DNA of 64,000 nt from Clostridia bacterium (lineage in GTDB: Bacteria; Bacillota; Clostridia; Christensenellales; CAG-138): the NCBI GenBank assembly GCA_017541305.1, contig JAFXZJ010000054.1, forward strand, positions 1 to 64,000, in the 5' to 3' direction. Below the pieces are notes generated by a model, which was given only the letters and a program-made list of their open reading frames with translations, was not told the origin of the DNA and did no database searches. A program made the position numbers and the translations under genes. Shown here piece by piece: positions 51,563 through 60,525 of this stretch (position 1 is the first letter of the stretch; each line of letters starts with the position of its first letter).

Positions 51563-52138
51563 ATGAGAAGGAGCATTTGCATTCTGTTGGCATTCTTGAC
51601 AGTTGCTGCCATTATTCCCCTTGCTGCATGCGGGGGCATCCAGATCCCTGTCATCGACAATCAAGGCGCTTCCAGTGACAATCAAGGCACTTCTAGTGAC
51701 AATCAAGGCACTTCCAGTGACAATCAAGGCGCTTCCAGTGACAATCAAGGCGCTTCCAGCGGCAATCAAGGCGCTTCCAGCGGCAATCAAAGCCCAAGTG
51801 ACGGAAGTCAAGATGCTATCATTGGTGTATGGGTGATGGAAGATAATCCAGATTACACGTTGGCGGGAGAAGATATATCATATTATGACACGTGGGTTTT
51901 CAAGCCGACAGGTATGATTATTGCAGGCGATCAATTTGATTCCAGTTCTGGTATGCTTGTTTGTGACAGCATGCATGACGGTAGTTGGGAAAAGCAGGGA
52001 AATAGTTATCATATAAAGGTATACTTTAGTAAAGTAGACTGGATCGGAACTGGAAGTATCACAGCCTCAGGAGCCATTCAAAAGCTGACATTAACCCTTA
52101 ACGACGGGAAATCTGTTATTTTCACACGGAATGACTGA
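51563..52138 (+). CDS. Repeat-containing lipoprotein
   Basis: A 191-residue lipoprotein: signal peptide, lipobox LAAC, then seven heptapeptide repeats DNQG(A/T)SS/GNQGASS (residues 31-80) that form a hydrophilic stalk, then a beta-rich domain of about 105 residues starting DAIIGVW. The domain is homologous to the whole mature part of the next gene. It is lower in GC than surrounding genes and is preceded by AAGGAGG. Function unknown. Confidence 0.75.
   Translation: MRRSICILLAFLTVAAIIPLAACGGIQIPVIDNQGASSDNQGTSSDNQGTSSDNQGASSDNQGASSGNQGASSGNQSPSDGSQDAIIGVWVMEDNPDYTLAGEDISYYDTWVFKPTGMIIAGDQFDSSSGMLVCDSMHDGSWEKQGNSYHIKVYFSKVDWIGTGSITASGAIQKLTLTLNDGKSVIFTRND
51655..51795 (+). repeat. 21-base tandem repeat inside the lipoprotein gene
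   Basis: Six to seven copies of a unit like GACAATCAAGGCGCTTCCAG, in frame with codons. Copies differ at two or three sites, and adjacent identical copies suggest recent expansion by slippage. Copy number may vary between strains. Confidence 0.85.
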
Positions 52139-52187
52139 TATTGTTTGTGGGATATGATTTATCAATGTCGTTTGGAGGTGTTCGAAA

Positions 52188-52556
52188 ACGAAAAAAGCAT
52201 TATGTATTCTATTGGCGGTCATTTTTGTCACATCTGCGTTCCTCATGGCAGGGTGCGGATCCGGCGAAGATGCGATAATCGGATTCTGGAACGGATTCTT
52301 CTACGGCGATGATTTGACGTGGGGCTTCACTCCCGAAGGTCAGATCACATCAAAGAACCGTCAAACTATGAAGTCAGAATCAAACAACACCTATGGAACA
52401 TGGAAAAAAGAAGGCGGAGGCTACGCTATCTCCATAAACAGCTATGGTGTAAACTTTCAAGGAGTCGGGAAGATCTCTTCCAAGGGCAATACTCAATTGC
52501 TGACGATCACCTTCAGTAAAGGTGATACACTTACACTCTCGCGCTCCATGGGTTGA
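52188..52556 (+). CDS. Small lipoprotein, start codon apparently ACG
   Basis: A lipoprotein related to the preceding gene (DAIIGFWN at the domain start, then TWKKEGGGYAISI). The expected start is at 52188: GGAGG (52174-52178) lies nine bases upstream and the next codons read KKALCILLAVIFVTSAFLMA before the lipobox MAGC. That codon is ACG instead of ATG. The only standard start, TTG at 52212, removes the Lys residues and half of the signal peptide. The gene may be weakly expressed or recently inactivated. It is 122 residues from the ACG. Confidence 0.6.
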   Translation, partial: TKKALCILLAVIFVTSAFLMAGCGSGEDAIIGFWNGFFYGDDLTWGFTPEGQITSKNRQTMKSESNNTYGTWKKEGGGYAISINSYGVNFQGVGKISSKGNTQLLTITFSKGDTLTLSRSMG

Positions 52557-52588
52557 TCATACTGAGACCATCAAATAACGTTTATTAA

Positions 52589-52625
52589 TAATGCCTCCTT
52601 CAGTCGAGGGAGGCATTGTTATTGT
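52589..52625 (+). terminator. Terminator of the lipoprotein unit
   Basis: ATGCCTCC and GGAGGCAT arms with a short loop, followed by TGTTATTG. A modest T-content tail; likely but not ideal. Confidence 0.6.
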
Positions 52626-52666
52626 ATATTTGTCGATTTTTTGATTCATCGGTTCAACATAAGAGG

Positions 52667-53437
52667 TTAGGTGTTGCCTATGGGTATCTGCTCCCGCACG
52701 GCGCGTATATCCTTCGGATCCGCATCGACGGTCAGTATGCTCTCGCGCTCACCGGCGTTCCCGATCACCCTTCCCCACGGGGAGACGGCGATGGAATTTG
52801 CATAGGAAACGTATGAGCTTTTTTCGTCCCTTGCGGGGGCGCAGCCGAACGTGAACATCTGCCCGTCGACCGCGCGTGCACGGAAGAGCAGTTCCCAATG
52901 CAGGGGCCCCGTCGTCATATTGAACGCCGCAGGTACGGCAAGATAATCGATGCCGCGCATACTGCTTATGAAATCGGGGAAGCGGATATCGAAGCAGATG
53001 CATACGCCGAACCTTCCCCACGGGGTATCAAACGAGGTCGTCCCCTCCCCCGCCGTCAGCGTCTCGGACTCGAAGAACCGTTGGCCGCCCTTCACGTCTA
53101 TATCGAACATATGCGCCTTGCGGTGGCGCGCGACGCGGCGGCCCTCGGGATCGTACACGAAGCAGGTGTTATAGATACGCCCTCCGTCGAGCTCCGGCAT
53201 GCTGCCGCCTATGAGGTAAGAGCCCGTCTCCTTTGCCATGCGCGAGAGCGCATCGGTCACGGCGCCGCCCTCTGGCTCGGCGTTTTTAACGAACGATCCC
53301 GGCGCGTACGGGCAGCAGAACATCTCCGGCAGCATCATTACGTCCGCGCCTTGAGCCTTATTGACCATTTCCTGTGCGCGGGCGAGGTTTTCGGCCTTGT
53401 CCGCAGTCACATTCATCTGTATCAGCGATATTTTCAT
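52667..53437 (-). CDS. Nitrilase-family carbon-nitrogen hydrolase (omega-amidase-like)
   Basis: A 256-residue nitrilase-superfamily amidohydrolase with the full catalytic set: Glu in MMLPEMF, Lys in HRKAHMFD and Cys in VCICFDIRFPDF. The layout and the motif FNMTTGPLHWELLFRARA fit the NIT2/omega-amidase branch, which hydrolyses 2-oxoacid amides. The ATG at 53437 has GAGGA upstream and matches the family N-terminus; an open extension to 53488 is not used. The start lies inside the end of the preceding gene, an 80-base overlap. Confidence 0.87.
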   Translation of the reverse strand: MKISLIQMNVTADKAENLARAQEMVNKAQGADVMMLPEMFCCPYAPGSFVKNAEPEGGAVTDALSRMAKETGSYLIGGSMPELDGGRIYNTCFVYDPEGRRVARHRKAHMFDIDVKGGQRFFESETLTAGEGTTSFDTPWGRFGVCICFDIRFPDFISSMRGIDYLAVPAAFNMTTGPLHWELLFRARAVDGQMFTFGCAPARDEKSSYVSYANSIAVSPWGRVIGNAGERESILTVDADPKDIRAVREQIPIGNT

Positions 53438-54191
53438 TTGCTTCCTCGTAGATATAGCTTTTTCCCTCGCGCCGCCTTCGGAGCGCACCCGCCGATATCA
53501 TCACGGCGCACATCGCAGAAGCCGTCCTGTAGGGCAGCCCCGCTGCCTTCGACAGCTCCCCGACGGTGAAGGGCAGCAGCCCCCCTTCCCTTTTGAGGGC
53601 TTCGGGAAGGAGCCGCAGATGGTCTTCGGGGCAGGCTATCACCGTTTCCGAGATGAGCCGCGTCGGAAGCAGCTCGAATTTCAGGTCCGCGTTCCCGCCC
53701 CTGCGGCGGCGCTTGCCGGCCTCGCGGATGCGGTATTCCTCCGCGTCGACCAAAGGTATCACGATGACGAGGTTATTTGAACCCACGGCCTCCCTTATAT
53801 GCACGAGCTCCGAATATGCGTCCTCGACGCGCCCCTTCTTCGGTGAAAGGCGCGGACGCGAAAGCTCGCCCGTATCTGGGTCCATGTAGATGAGCGTGCG
53901 CCTGTGTATCACCGGATGCACGAGCGTCACCGGGGTATTCTCAAGATACACGCCGAGCTTGCGCTTCATTGAAAAGAGGTTCCTCGTCTGTATCTCGATG
54001 ATCCCGTCTGAATTTTTGATGTCGGCAACGAAGCCGAATGCCTCCCGCTCATGGCAGGACGCGTCCGGCTCGTAATAATATTTCAATGCGGAATGGAGGG
54101 CTTTTTCGCCGAGGAGCCCTATCCCGCCGCCCTCCGGCTTGCGAAGGAGCGCGCGGGCGCAGGCGGCGGCGAATCTGACCTTATCCACCAT
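53358..54191 (-). CDS. Conserved Clostridia protein: nuclease-like N-terminus and winged-helix C-terminus
   Basis: A 277-residue protein of a family I have seen only as hypothetical. Residues 25-110 have the pattern GEKALHSALKYYYEPD...VADIKNSDGIIEIQTR, which resembles a PD-(D/E)xK nuclease core. Residues 205-250 look like a winged helix (FTVGELSKAAGLPYRTASAM). The natural family end is near SYIYEEA; the last 26 residues overlap the nitrilase gene and may be an accident of frame. It starts one base after the glgA stop. Confidence 0.65.
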   Translation of the reverse strand: MVDKVRFAAACARALLRKPEGGGIGLLGEKALHSALKYYYEPDASCHEREAFGFVADIKNSDGIIEIQTRNLFSMKRKLGVYLENTPVTLVHPVIHRRTLIYMDPDTGELSRPRLSPKKGRVEDAYSELVHIREAVGSNNLVIVIPLVDAEEYRIREAGKRRRRGGNADLKFELLPTRLISETVIACPEDHLRLLPEALKREGGLLPFTVGELSKAAGLPYRTASAMCAVMISAGALRRRREGKSYIYEEANENIADTDECDCGQGRKPRPRTGNGQ

Positions 54192-54192
54192 A

Positions 54193-55629
54193 TCACGCCC
54201 AGCGGCCTATGACGCCCCTGTAAAGATCCAGGTACTTTCCGGCGCTTACACGCCAATCGAAATCGCACTCCATCGCGCGGACGACCATATCGTGCCAGCG
54301 CTCCTTGTCGCGGAAGAGCTCCAGCGCAAGCTCGGTGACGAAATCGAACGAATTGAAGCTGTAACCGCAGAACGAGAAGCCGTTGCCGCTGTTCTCGAAC
54401 TTGTTATAGGGCTTGACGGTGTCGGCAAGGCCGCCCGTTTCGCGCACGACGGGTATGCAGCCATAGCGCAGGGCGAGCATCTGCGAAAGTCCGCAGGGCT
54501 CGAACCTGGAGGGCATGAGGAATATATCCGCGCCGGCATAGATGCGCCTTGAGAGCGCATCGTTCATCTCGCAGCGGAACGCGAAGGAGGGATTTTCCCA
54601 CGAGAGCCTGCCGAAAAGCTCCTCATAGTGCCTGTCGCCCATGCCGAGAACGACGGCCTGAGCGCCCTCGTTCATGATCTTGGGAAGCAGCCAGGATATG
54701 AGGTCGACGCCCTTCTGGTCGGTCAGCCTTGAAATGACGGCCACGAGGGGACGGGAGGTATCCTCGGCAAGCCCCAGCTCGCGCAGGAGCGCCTTTTTGC
54801 ACTTTTCCTTGCCCTCGAGCGAATCCTTATCGTAATTGACGGCGATCTCGCGGTCGGTCATGGGATCGTAGAGCGTGGTGGAGATGCCGTTGAGTATGCC
54901 GCACAGATCGCCCGCGCGGTCACGCAGCACGCAGTCGAGCGTTTCGCCGTATTCCGGCGTGAGTATCTCATGCGCATAGGTGGGGCTGACGGTGGTTATG
55001 CGGTCGCAGTACATAAGGCCGGCCTTCATTGCGGAAGCGCCGCCGGAATACTCTATGCGGTCGAGCGCGTCCTGACCGAGCGCGAGCAGATCGTCAACGA
55101 ACATGCGGCTGCCGATGCCCTGGAACCTGAGGTTGTGTATGGTGAACACCGTCTTGATGCCGGAATAATCGGGCCTTATGCCATACTGCCTGACGAGCAG
55201 GGGGATCCAGCCCGTCTGCCAGTCGTTGCAGTGGATCACGTCGGGCATGAAGCCAAGGCGGGGCAGGCTTTCCATGACCGCCTTACAGAAGAAGCAGAAG
55301 CGCTCGGTCTCGAAATCGCCCTCGCCATAGACGTAATCACCGCCGAAATAGAATTCGTTGTCGACGAACCAATAGGTCACGCCGTCGAGCACGTATTCGT
55401 CAATGCCCAGGTATTGGCTGCGCCAGCCCAGGTGGATCCACGTGTCGAACACGTGACGCATATTATAGCGGAATTTTTCGGGGATGCGCCTGTATTTGGG
55501 AAGTATCACGCGGATCTCGTTCTCCTTTGCGAGCTCCGCCATAGCCTTGGGGAGAGTTCCCGCAACGTCGGCCAGGCCGCCCGTTTTGATGAACGGCATG
55601 CATTCGGATGAAGCAAAGAGTATCCTCAT
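54193..55629 (-). CDS. glgA: Glycogen synthase (ADP-glucose, GT5)
   Basis: A 478-residue GT5 glycogen synthase that adds ADP-glucose units to glycogen. The ADP-glucose-binding KTGGL motif lies in SECMPFIKTGGLADVAGTLP, and the C-terminal domain carries MPSRFEPCGLSQMLALRYG and ETGGLADTV. Length is normal. Its ATG overlaps the glgD stop (ATGA), so the two are co-translated. Confidence 0.95.
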   Translation of the reverse strand: MRILFASSECMPFIKTGGLADVAGTLPKAMAELAKENEIRVILPKYRRIPEKFRYNMRHVFDTWIHLGWRSQYLGIDEYVLDGVTYWFVDNEFYFGGDYVYGEGDFETERFCFFCKAVMESLPRLGFMPDVIHCNDWQTGWIPLLVRQYGIRPDYSGIKTVFTIHNLRFQGIGSRMFVDDLLALGQDALDRIEYSGGASAMKAGLMYCDRITTVSPTYAHEILTPEYGETLDCVLRDRAGDLCGILNGISTTLYDPMTDREIAVNYDKDSLEGKEKCKKALLRELGLAEDTSRPLVAVISRLTDQKGVDLISWLLPKIMNEGAQAVVLGMGDRHYEELFGRLSWENPSFAFRCEMNDALSRRIYAGADIFLMPSRFEPCGLSQMLALRYGCIPVVRETGGLADTVKPYNKFENSGNGFSFCGYSFNSFDFVTELALELFRDKERWHDMVVRAMECDFDWRVSAGKYLDLYRGVIGRWA

Positions 55630-56747
55630 ACTACTGTCCCTTTCCTGAGAATGACGGGATATGAGCCGTGGCCGGAAAGCGTTCTGCCTTCGAGCACGTT
55701 GACGCCCTTATCGAGTATCACGCAGTCGAGCACGGAATCGGGCCCGATGTAAGCGCCCTGCATGATTATGCTGTTCCTGATGACCGCGCCGGGCGCCACG
55801 TGCACGCCGCGGAAGAGCACGCTGTTTTCAACGCTGCCCTCGATCACGCAGCCGTCCGCCACCACGGAATTCTTCGCATAGCCTTCGCCGACGTAGCTTG
55901 CGGGGAATTCGTCCTTTATCTTGGTGTAGATGGGATGCTCGTGGCTGAAGAGCTCCTTGGAAACGGCCTTGTCGAGCAGGGCCATATTGTACTTGTAATA
56001 ATCGTTGACCGAATTGAGCCTTGCGACGAAGCCGGTGTATTCCCAGCCCCTTATATTCAGCCTGTCGACGTTGCTGACGAGCACGTCGTTGGTGAAATCA
56101 TAGAGCGCGTGTGCATAAGCGTCCTCAACGAGGTATTCGAGGGTGGTCTTTTCCATCACGAACGCGTCGCAGCTGCAGAATTCGGTATCGGTGATCGCGG
56201 GATTGAGCGCAAGATCCGTCACCCTGCCGTCCTTATCGAACTTGATGCGCAGATCGTCGAACTGCTCCTTGCGGTCATACACGGGAGTCCTGTTATACAT
56301 TATAGTGATATCGGCGCCGGACTTGATGTGCTCGCTGATCATCTCGTTATAGGTGGTGTTGTAGATGGTGTGGCTGCCCATGAGCACCACGTATTTCTGG
56401 CTGGAGCGCCTTATGTAGCCCATGCAGGAGCGGATCGCGTCGACCGTGCCGCGGTAAACGCCGGTGTTGTCATGCGTGACGAAGGGCGGCAGTATGAACA
56501 GACCGTCGCGCTTTCTGTGCAGATCCCACTCCTTGCCGCTCTCGAGATGGTCCATGAGGGAATGGTAATTCTTCTGCGCGATTATGCCGACGTTATAGAT
56601 GCCGGTATTCACAAGGTCGGAGAGCATGAAGTCGATCGTGCGGTATCTTCCCCCGAAGGGCACCGCGGCGACGGACCTTGAAAAAGTCAGCTCACGAAGC
56701 TGCATGCTTGCGTCGCCGGTGTAAATGAGTCCGAATGCGTTTTCCAT
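55626..56747 (-). CDS. glgD: Glucose-1-phosphate adenylyltransferase regulatory subunit
   Basis: A 373-residue GlgD. It keeps the nucleotidyltransferase fold (AVPFGGRYRTIDFMLSDLVN) and the C-terminal left-handed beta-helix, but the first motif reads IYTGDAS rather than the GGxGxRL loop of GlgC, so it is the non-catalytic partner. In Firmicutes, GlgC-GlgD forms a more active heterotetramer. Confidence 0.93.
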   Translation of the reverse strand: MENAFGLIYTGDASMQLRELTFSRSVAAVPFGGRYRTIDFMLSDLVNTGIYNVGIIAQKNYHSLMDHLESGKEWDLHRKRDGLFILPPFVTHDNTGVYRGTVDAIRSCMGYIRRSSQKYVVLMGSHTIYNTTYNEMISEHIKSGADITIMYNRTPVYDRKEQFDDLRIKFDKDGRVTDLALNPAITDTEFCSCDAFVMEKTTLEYLVEDAYAHALYDFTNDVLVSNVDRLNIRGWEYTGFVARLNSVNDYYKYNMALLDKAVSKELFSHEHPIYTKIKDEFPASYVGEGYAKNSVVADGCVIEGSVENSVLFRGVHVAPGAVIRNSIIMQGAYIGPDSVLDCVILDKGVNVLEGRTLSGHGSYPVILRKGTVV

Positions 56748-56762
56748 AATGCTTCTCCTTCC

Positions 56763-57965
56763 TTACTTCACTATCATGCCGACGGGAATGCGCCTGCCCT
56801 CGGGCACGGTAACGGTGTTGGCCACAAGGGTGATATCCCCGGTGAGCTTTGTGTCATAATCGCCGTCGGATTCCAGCCTTTCAGCGCCTATGTGCGCGCC
56901 GTTCTCAACGCACGCGCCTTCGCCGATTATGGCCTTTTCGACCGTGACGTTTTCGCCTATCACCGCGTTGGGCATGACGATCGAATCGCGTATCACCGAA
57001 TTGGCGCCAACGTGCACTCCCGTGAAGAGCACGCTCTTTTCCACGTTGCCATAGACCACGCAGCCCTCGGAAACCAGGCTGTTCCTGACCTCTGCCTCGC
57101 TGCCGATATAGTGAGGAGGCATTGCGGGGCTCTTGGAATAGATGCGCCAATCCTTGTCGGAAAGCTTGAATTCGGGCTTGGCGCCCAGCAGATCCATATT
57201 GGCCTCCCAGAGCGAGCCGATCGTTCCAACGTCCTTCCAATAGCCGGTGAAGCCATAGGCATAAAGGTTGGCGCCGGCATTGAGCAGATTGGGGATTATG
57301 TTCTTGCCGAAGTCATGGCTGCTTGCCTTGTCCTGTTCGTCGTTTACGAGATAGGGCCTTAATATCTTCCAATTGAATATGTAGATGCCCATCGAGGCCT
57401 TGTTGCTCTTGGGATGCTTGGGCTTTTCTTCGAATTCAACTATGCGGCCGCCCTCGTCGGTGTTCATAATGCCGAACCTGGAGGCTTCCTCCATGGGCAC
57501 GGTGAGCACGGCGATGGTGGCGTCGGCATGCATGGCCTGATGATACTGCAGCATCCTGGCGTAATCCATCTTATAGATATGGTCGCCGGAAAGAATGAGC
57601 ACGTATTCGGGATCGTACTGATCTATGAAGGCGATGTTCTGATAGACGGCGTTTGCTGTGCCGCTGTACCATTTGCCGTCGGAGCCCGAAACATAGGGAG
57701 GAAGCACGAATACGCCGCCGTTCATGCGGTCGAGATCCCACGGCTGCCCGGAGCCGAGATATGCGTTCAGCGCAAGAGGCTCATACTGCGTGAGCACGCC
57801 GACGGTGTCTATATCGGAATTGACGCAGTTGGAAAGCGGGAAATCTATTATCCTGTACTTTCCCCCGAAGGGAACTGCGGGCTTAGCCATGCTCTTGGTC
57901 AGAACGCCGAGGCGCGAGCCCTGCCCGCCTGCCAGCAGCATAGCGATCATTTTTTTCTTTGGCAT
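56763..57965 (-). CDS. glgC: Glucose-1-phosphate adenylyltransferase catalytic subunit
   Basis: A 400-residue GlgC that makes ADP-glucose from ATP and glucose-1-phosphate. The loop [41 protein letters not shown] and [10 protein letters not shown] are present, with hexapeptide repeats at the C-terminus. It lies 15 bases upstream of glgD. Confidence 0.95.
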   Translation of the reverse strand: MPKKKMIAMLLAGGQGSRLGVLTKSMAKPAVPFGGKYRIIDFPLSNCVNSDIDTVGVLTQYEPLALNAYLGSGQPWDLDRMNGGVFVLPPYVSGSDGKWYSGTANAVYQNIAFIDQYDPEYVLILSGDHIYKMDYARMLQYHQAMHADATIAVLTVPMEEASRFGIMNTDEGGRIVEFEEKPKHPKSNKASMGIYIFNWKILRPYLVNDEQDKASSHDFGKNIIPNLLNAGANLYAYGFTGYWKDVGTIGSLWEANMDLLGAKPEFKLSDKDWRIYSKSPAMPPHYIGSEAEVRNSLVSEGCVVYGNVEKSVLFTGVHVGANSVIRDSIVMPNAVIGENVTVEKAIIGEGACVENGAHIGAERLESDGDYDTKLTGDITLVANTVTVPEGRRIPVGMIVK

Positions 57966-57988
57966 AATGATACCTCCTTGGTGTTTGT

Positions 57989-59833
57989 TCAGATCCTGTA
58001 ATAAGCCGCTTCATAACCGTAAAGCGGTACATAAAGTACGTTGTTTTCGATGCGCGCCTTGACGTCCATGCGCGGATGGGTGGAGAACACGCACGGCAGC
58101 GCCTTCTTCCTGCCGACCTCGTCCTTTATGGGATCGAGGCTTATCGGGTATTCCCCATGCTCGCCCGCGGTGAAATTAAGCACGCAGATGATCCCCCTGC
58201 CCGTTTCGGGATCGCGCCGCCTGAACGCGATCACGCTGTGCTCGGCGTCCTCAAGGGAAAGCCAGCGATAGCCCTCCCACGCGGCGTCGTCCTTCCAGAG
58301 CGCGGGCTCGTTCCTGTAAAACCAGTTTATCTCCTTGGAGAAATTCTGCATCGCGCGGTGATTTTCGTAATCCAGCAGGAACCATTCGAGCGAGCGCTTG
58401 AAATTCCATTCCACGAACTGACCGAATTCGCTACCCATGAATTCCAGCTTTTTGCCCGGGAAGGCCATGCGATAGGCCAGAAGCAGCCTGAGCTGCGCGA
58501 ACTTTGCCTCCGTATTGCCCTGCATGCGGCCTATGAGCGATTTCTTGCCGTGCACTACTTCGTCATGCGAGAACGAGAGCATGTAATGCTCGGAAAAGGC
58601 ATAGGTCATCTGGAACGTGAGCTTGTCCTGATGATATTTCCTGTAAACGCTGTCGAGCTCGAAATACGCGAGCGTGTCGTTCATGAAGCCCATGTTCCAC
58701 TTGTAATCGAAATCCAGGCCCTTATCGGACGTCACATAAGGATAAGCGCTGGATTCCTCGGCTATCATGGCGGCGGGCGTGCGCTCGTGCACGGCATGGT
58801 TCAGCTCGCGGATGAAGCTTACCGCGGCGTGATTCACGTTGCTGCCGTCGGGATTGGGCCGCCATTCCGCCTTGCAGAAATCGAGATACAGAAGACAGCT
58901 GACCGCATCGACCCTGAGGCCGTCCACGCCGTACTGCTCTATCAGATAGAGCGCGTTGGACGTGAGGTAGCTCCTGACGAAGGGCTTTTCGAAATCGTAG
59001 AGCAGCGTGCCCCAAAGCGGCATCTCCGCCCTGAGCGGATCTTCGGATTCATACAGCGCGGAGCCGTCGAAGCGCCGCAGGCCGCATTCGTCCTTGACGA
59101 AATGCGCGGGAACCCAATCGAGTATCACGGCAATGCCCGCCTCGTGCGCACGGCGCACGAAAAGCCGCAGCTCGTCGGGAGTGCCGTATCTTGCGGTGAT
59201 CGCATACATGCCGCTGGTTTGATACCCCCAGCAATCGTCGAGCAGATGCTCGCACACGGGCATGAGCTCGATGGCGTTATAGCCCATATCGCGGCAGTAA
59301 TCGACGAGCCTTGTGGAAGCGCCGACAAACGAAAGCCCCTTTTCCCACGAGCCGAGATGGACCTCGTAGATGGAAATGGGCTTATCGTGCGCAAGCCTGC
59401 GCTCGTGATTTTCGATTTTATCAAGGGGCATATCCCACACGACGGAAGCGTTAGCGGGGCGCATTTCGTTCCTTAGGGAGAAGGGATCGCTCTTCAGCGT
59501 GATCCTGCCGTCGCATCCTCTGACGGCATACTTATAGCGTTGGCCCTGACAGGCGTCAACCTCCAGCCCCCACACGCCGAATTCGGGCAGGAGGCGCATC
59601 TCTTCGCCGCGCCAATCATTGAAATCGCCTGTGAGATAAACCGCCTGCGCATGGGGCGCGAAAACGAGGAAGCGCCATTTGCCGCTTTGAAGCTTTCTTG
59701 CGCCAAGCACACGGTAAGCGTCCCGGGCGCGGCCTTCTATGAAGGCATACAGCTCGAGCCTGTCAAGATCGGAAAGATAAACGCCCTTTCCGGCGGTGTT
59801 CGTTTCGGGTGCAACCCTATCGAGATCGGTCAA
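57989..59833 (-). CDS. glgB: 1,4-alpha-glucan branching enzyme
   Basis: A 614-residue GH13 branching enzyme: an N-terminal CBM48 ([13 protein letters not shown]), the catalytic barrel with nucleophile Asp in [10 protein letters not shown], acid Glu in [10 protein letters not shown] and Asp in [14 protein letters not shown], and a C-terminal beta domain. The TTG at 59833 is chosen as start: GGAGG lies nine bases upstream and the promoter -10 lies at 59864-59869. An open frame to 60034 would begin upstream of the transcription start. It is the first gene of the glgBCDA operon. Confidence 0.93.
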   Translation of the reverse strand: MTDLDRVAPETNTAGKGVYLSDLDRLELYAFIEGRARDAYRVLGARKLQSGKWRFLVFAPHAQAVYLTGDFNDWRGEEMRLLPEFGVWGLEVDACQGQRYKYAVRGCDGRITLKSDPFSLRNEMRPANASVVWDMPLDKIENHERRLAHDKPISIYEVHLGSWEKGLSFVGASTRLVDYCRDMGYNAIELMPVCEHLLDDCWGYQTSGMYAITARYGTPDELRLFVRRAHEAGIAVILDWVPAHFVKDECGLRRFDGSALYESEDPLRAEMPLWGTLLYDFEKPFVRSYLTSNALYLIEQYGVDGLRVDAVSCLLYLDFCKAEWRPNPDGSNVNHAAVSFIRELNHAVHERTPAAMIAEESSAYPYVTSDKGLDFDYKWNMGFMNDTLAYFELDSVYRKYHQDKLTFQMTYAFSEHYMLSFSHDEVVHGKKSLIGRMQGNTEAKFAQLRLLLAYRMAFPGKKLEFMGSEFGQFVEWNFKRSLEWFLLDYENHRAMQNFSKEINWFYRNEPALWKDDAAWEGYRWLSLEDAEHSVIAFRRRDPETGRGIICVLNFTAGEHGEYPISLDPIKDEVGRKKALPCVFSTHPRMDVKARIENNVLYVPLYGYEAAYYRI

Positions 59834-59863
59834 TTTCCTTATCCTCCGATAGTGCTTTTTCCT

Positions 59864-59892
59864 ATTATAACACAGCCGATATATTTTGTCAT
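59864..59892 (-). promoter_or_regulatory. Promoter of the glycogen operon
   Basis: Minus strand: ATGACA (59887-59892), 17-base spacer, perfect TATAAT (59864-59869). It fixes the glgB start. Confidence 0.7.
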
Positions 59893-59994
59893 TGCTTTTT
59901 TTGACGAAAATTCGCATTGGGCCATCTTTTTTGGCGCGGCGCGGGCACTTTGCCCCGGCCGGAACGGCAGGCGCAACTTTTTTGCAATTATATA

Positions 59995-60023
59995 TTGACA
60001 ACCGTTTCGATATGAGGTAAAAT
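59995..60023 (+). promoter_or_regulatory. Promoter of the first DUF4190 gene
   Basis: Perfect TTGACA (59995-60000), 17-base spacer, TAAAAT (60018-60023), then AAGGAGGTTCCC before the ATG. Almost the same arrangement precedes the second DUF4190 gene. Confidence 0.75.
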
Positions 60024-60055
60024 GTGTTTACCATTTTTATAAGGAGGTTCCCCTA

Positions 60056-60457
60056 ATGGAACAGAACGCTAATCCCCAGGGCTCTTCCAAGGGCCTGTCC
60101 ATCGCGGCTCTCGTCTGCGGTGTCCTCGGCATTGTAACCTATTTCATCTCCATCGGCTCCGTCAGCGGCATTCAGGAAAACGGTGAAGGTGTTGTCGGCA
60201 CCATCATCCTTGCCGTTCTCGGCCTTATCCTGGGCCTCGTCGGCATCATCCTCGGCGCCATCGGCATGAAGAAGGCCAAGGCTCTCAACGAGTCCCGCGG
60301 TCTTGCCATCGCCGGCCTCATCTGCGGCATCGTCGGCACCGTTTTTGCCTTCATCGGCATCCTCTGCGTTGGCGCGGCTGCCTGTGTCGTCTGCACCGCT
60401 GCCAGCCAGTACGGCGGACTTGAGGGTCTCCAGCAGAGCCTCGAGGGTCTCCACTGA
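60056..60457 (+). CDS. DUF4190-type small membrane protein
   Basis: A 133-residue protein with three hydrophobic helices. The internally repeated pattern KGLSIAALVCGVLGIV and RGLAIAGLICGIVGTVFAF is typical of DUF4190 proteins, whose role is unknown. Codons are strongly biased (GGC, ATC, CTC), a sign of high expression, and the promoter and ribosome site are near consensus. It is a paralogue of the 61422-61760 protein. Confidence 0.82.
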   Translation: MEQNANPQGSSKGLSIAALVCGVLGIVTYFISIGSVSGIQENGEGVVGTIILAVLGLILGLVGIILGAIGMKKAKALNESRGLAIAGLICGIVGTVFAFIGILCVGAAACVVCTAASQYGGLEGLQQSLEGLH

Positions 60458-60467
60458 TTTGAATCGA

Positions 60468-60506
60468 CCGAAGCAGGCATGGGCATGCCCCATGTCTGCT
60501 TTACTC
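60468..60506 (+). terminator. Possible terminator after the first DUF4190 gene
   Basis: A long imperfect hairpin (AAGCAGGCATGGG... with ...CCCCATGTCTGCTTT) followed by ACTCTTTAT. It sits just before lgt and may only reduce read-through. Confidence 0.5.
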
Positions 60507-60525
60507 TTTATCGCTCCAACGCCAT

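Noticed and set aside
59834-60034. 67-residue N-terminal extension of glgB
   Set aside because: It contains the promoter -10 and the ribosome site of the TTG start at 59833; the sequence is unlike branching enzymes.
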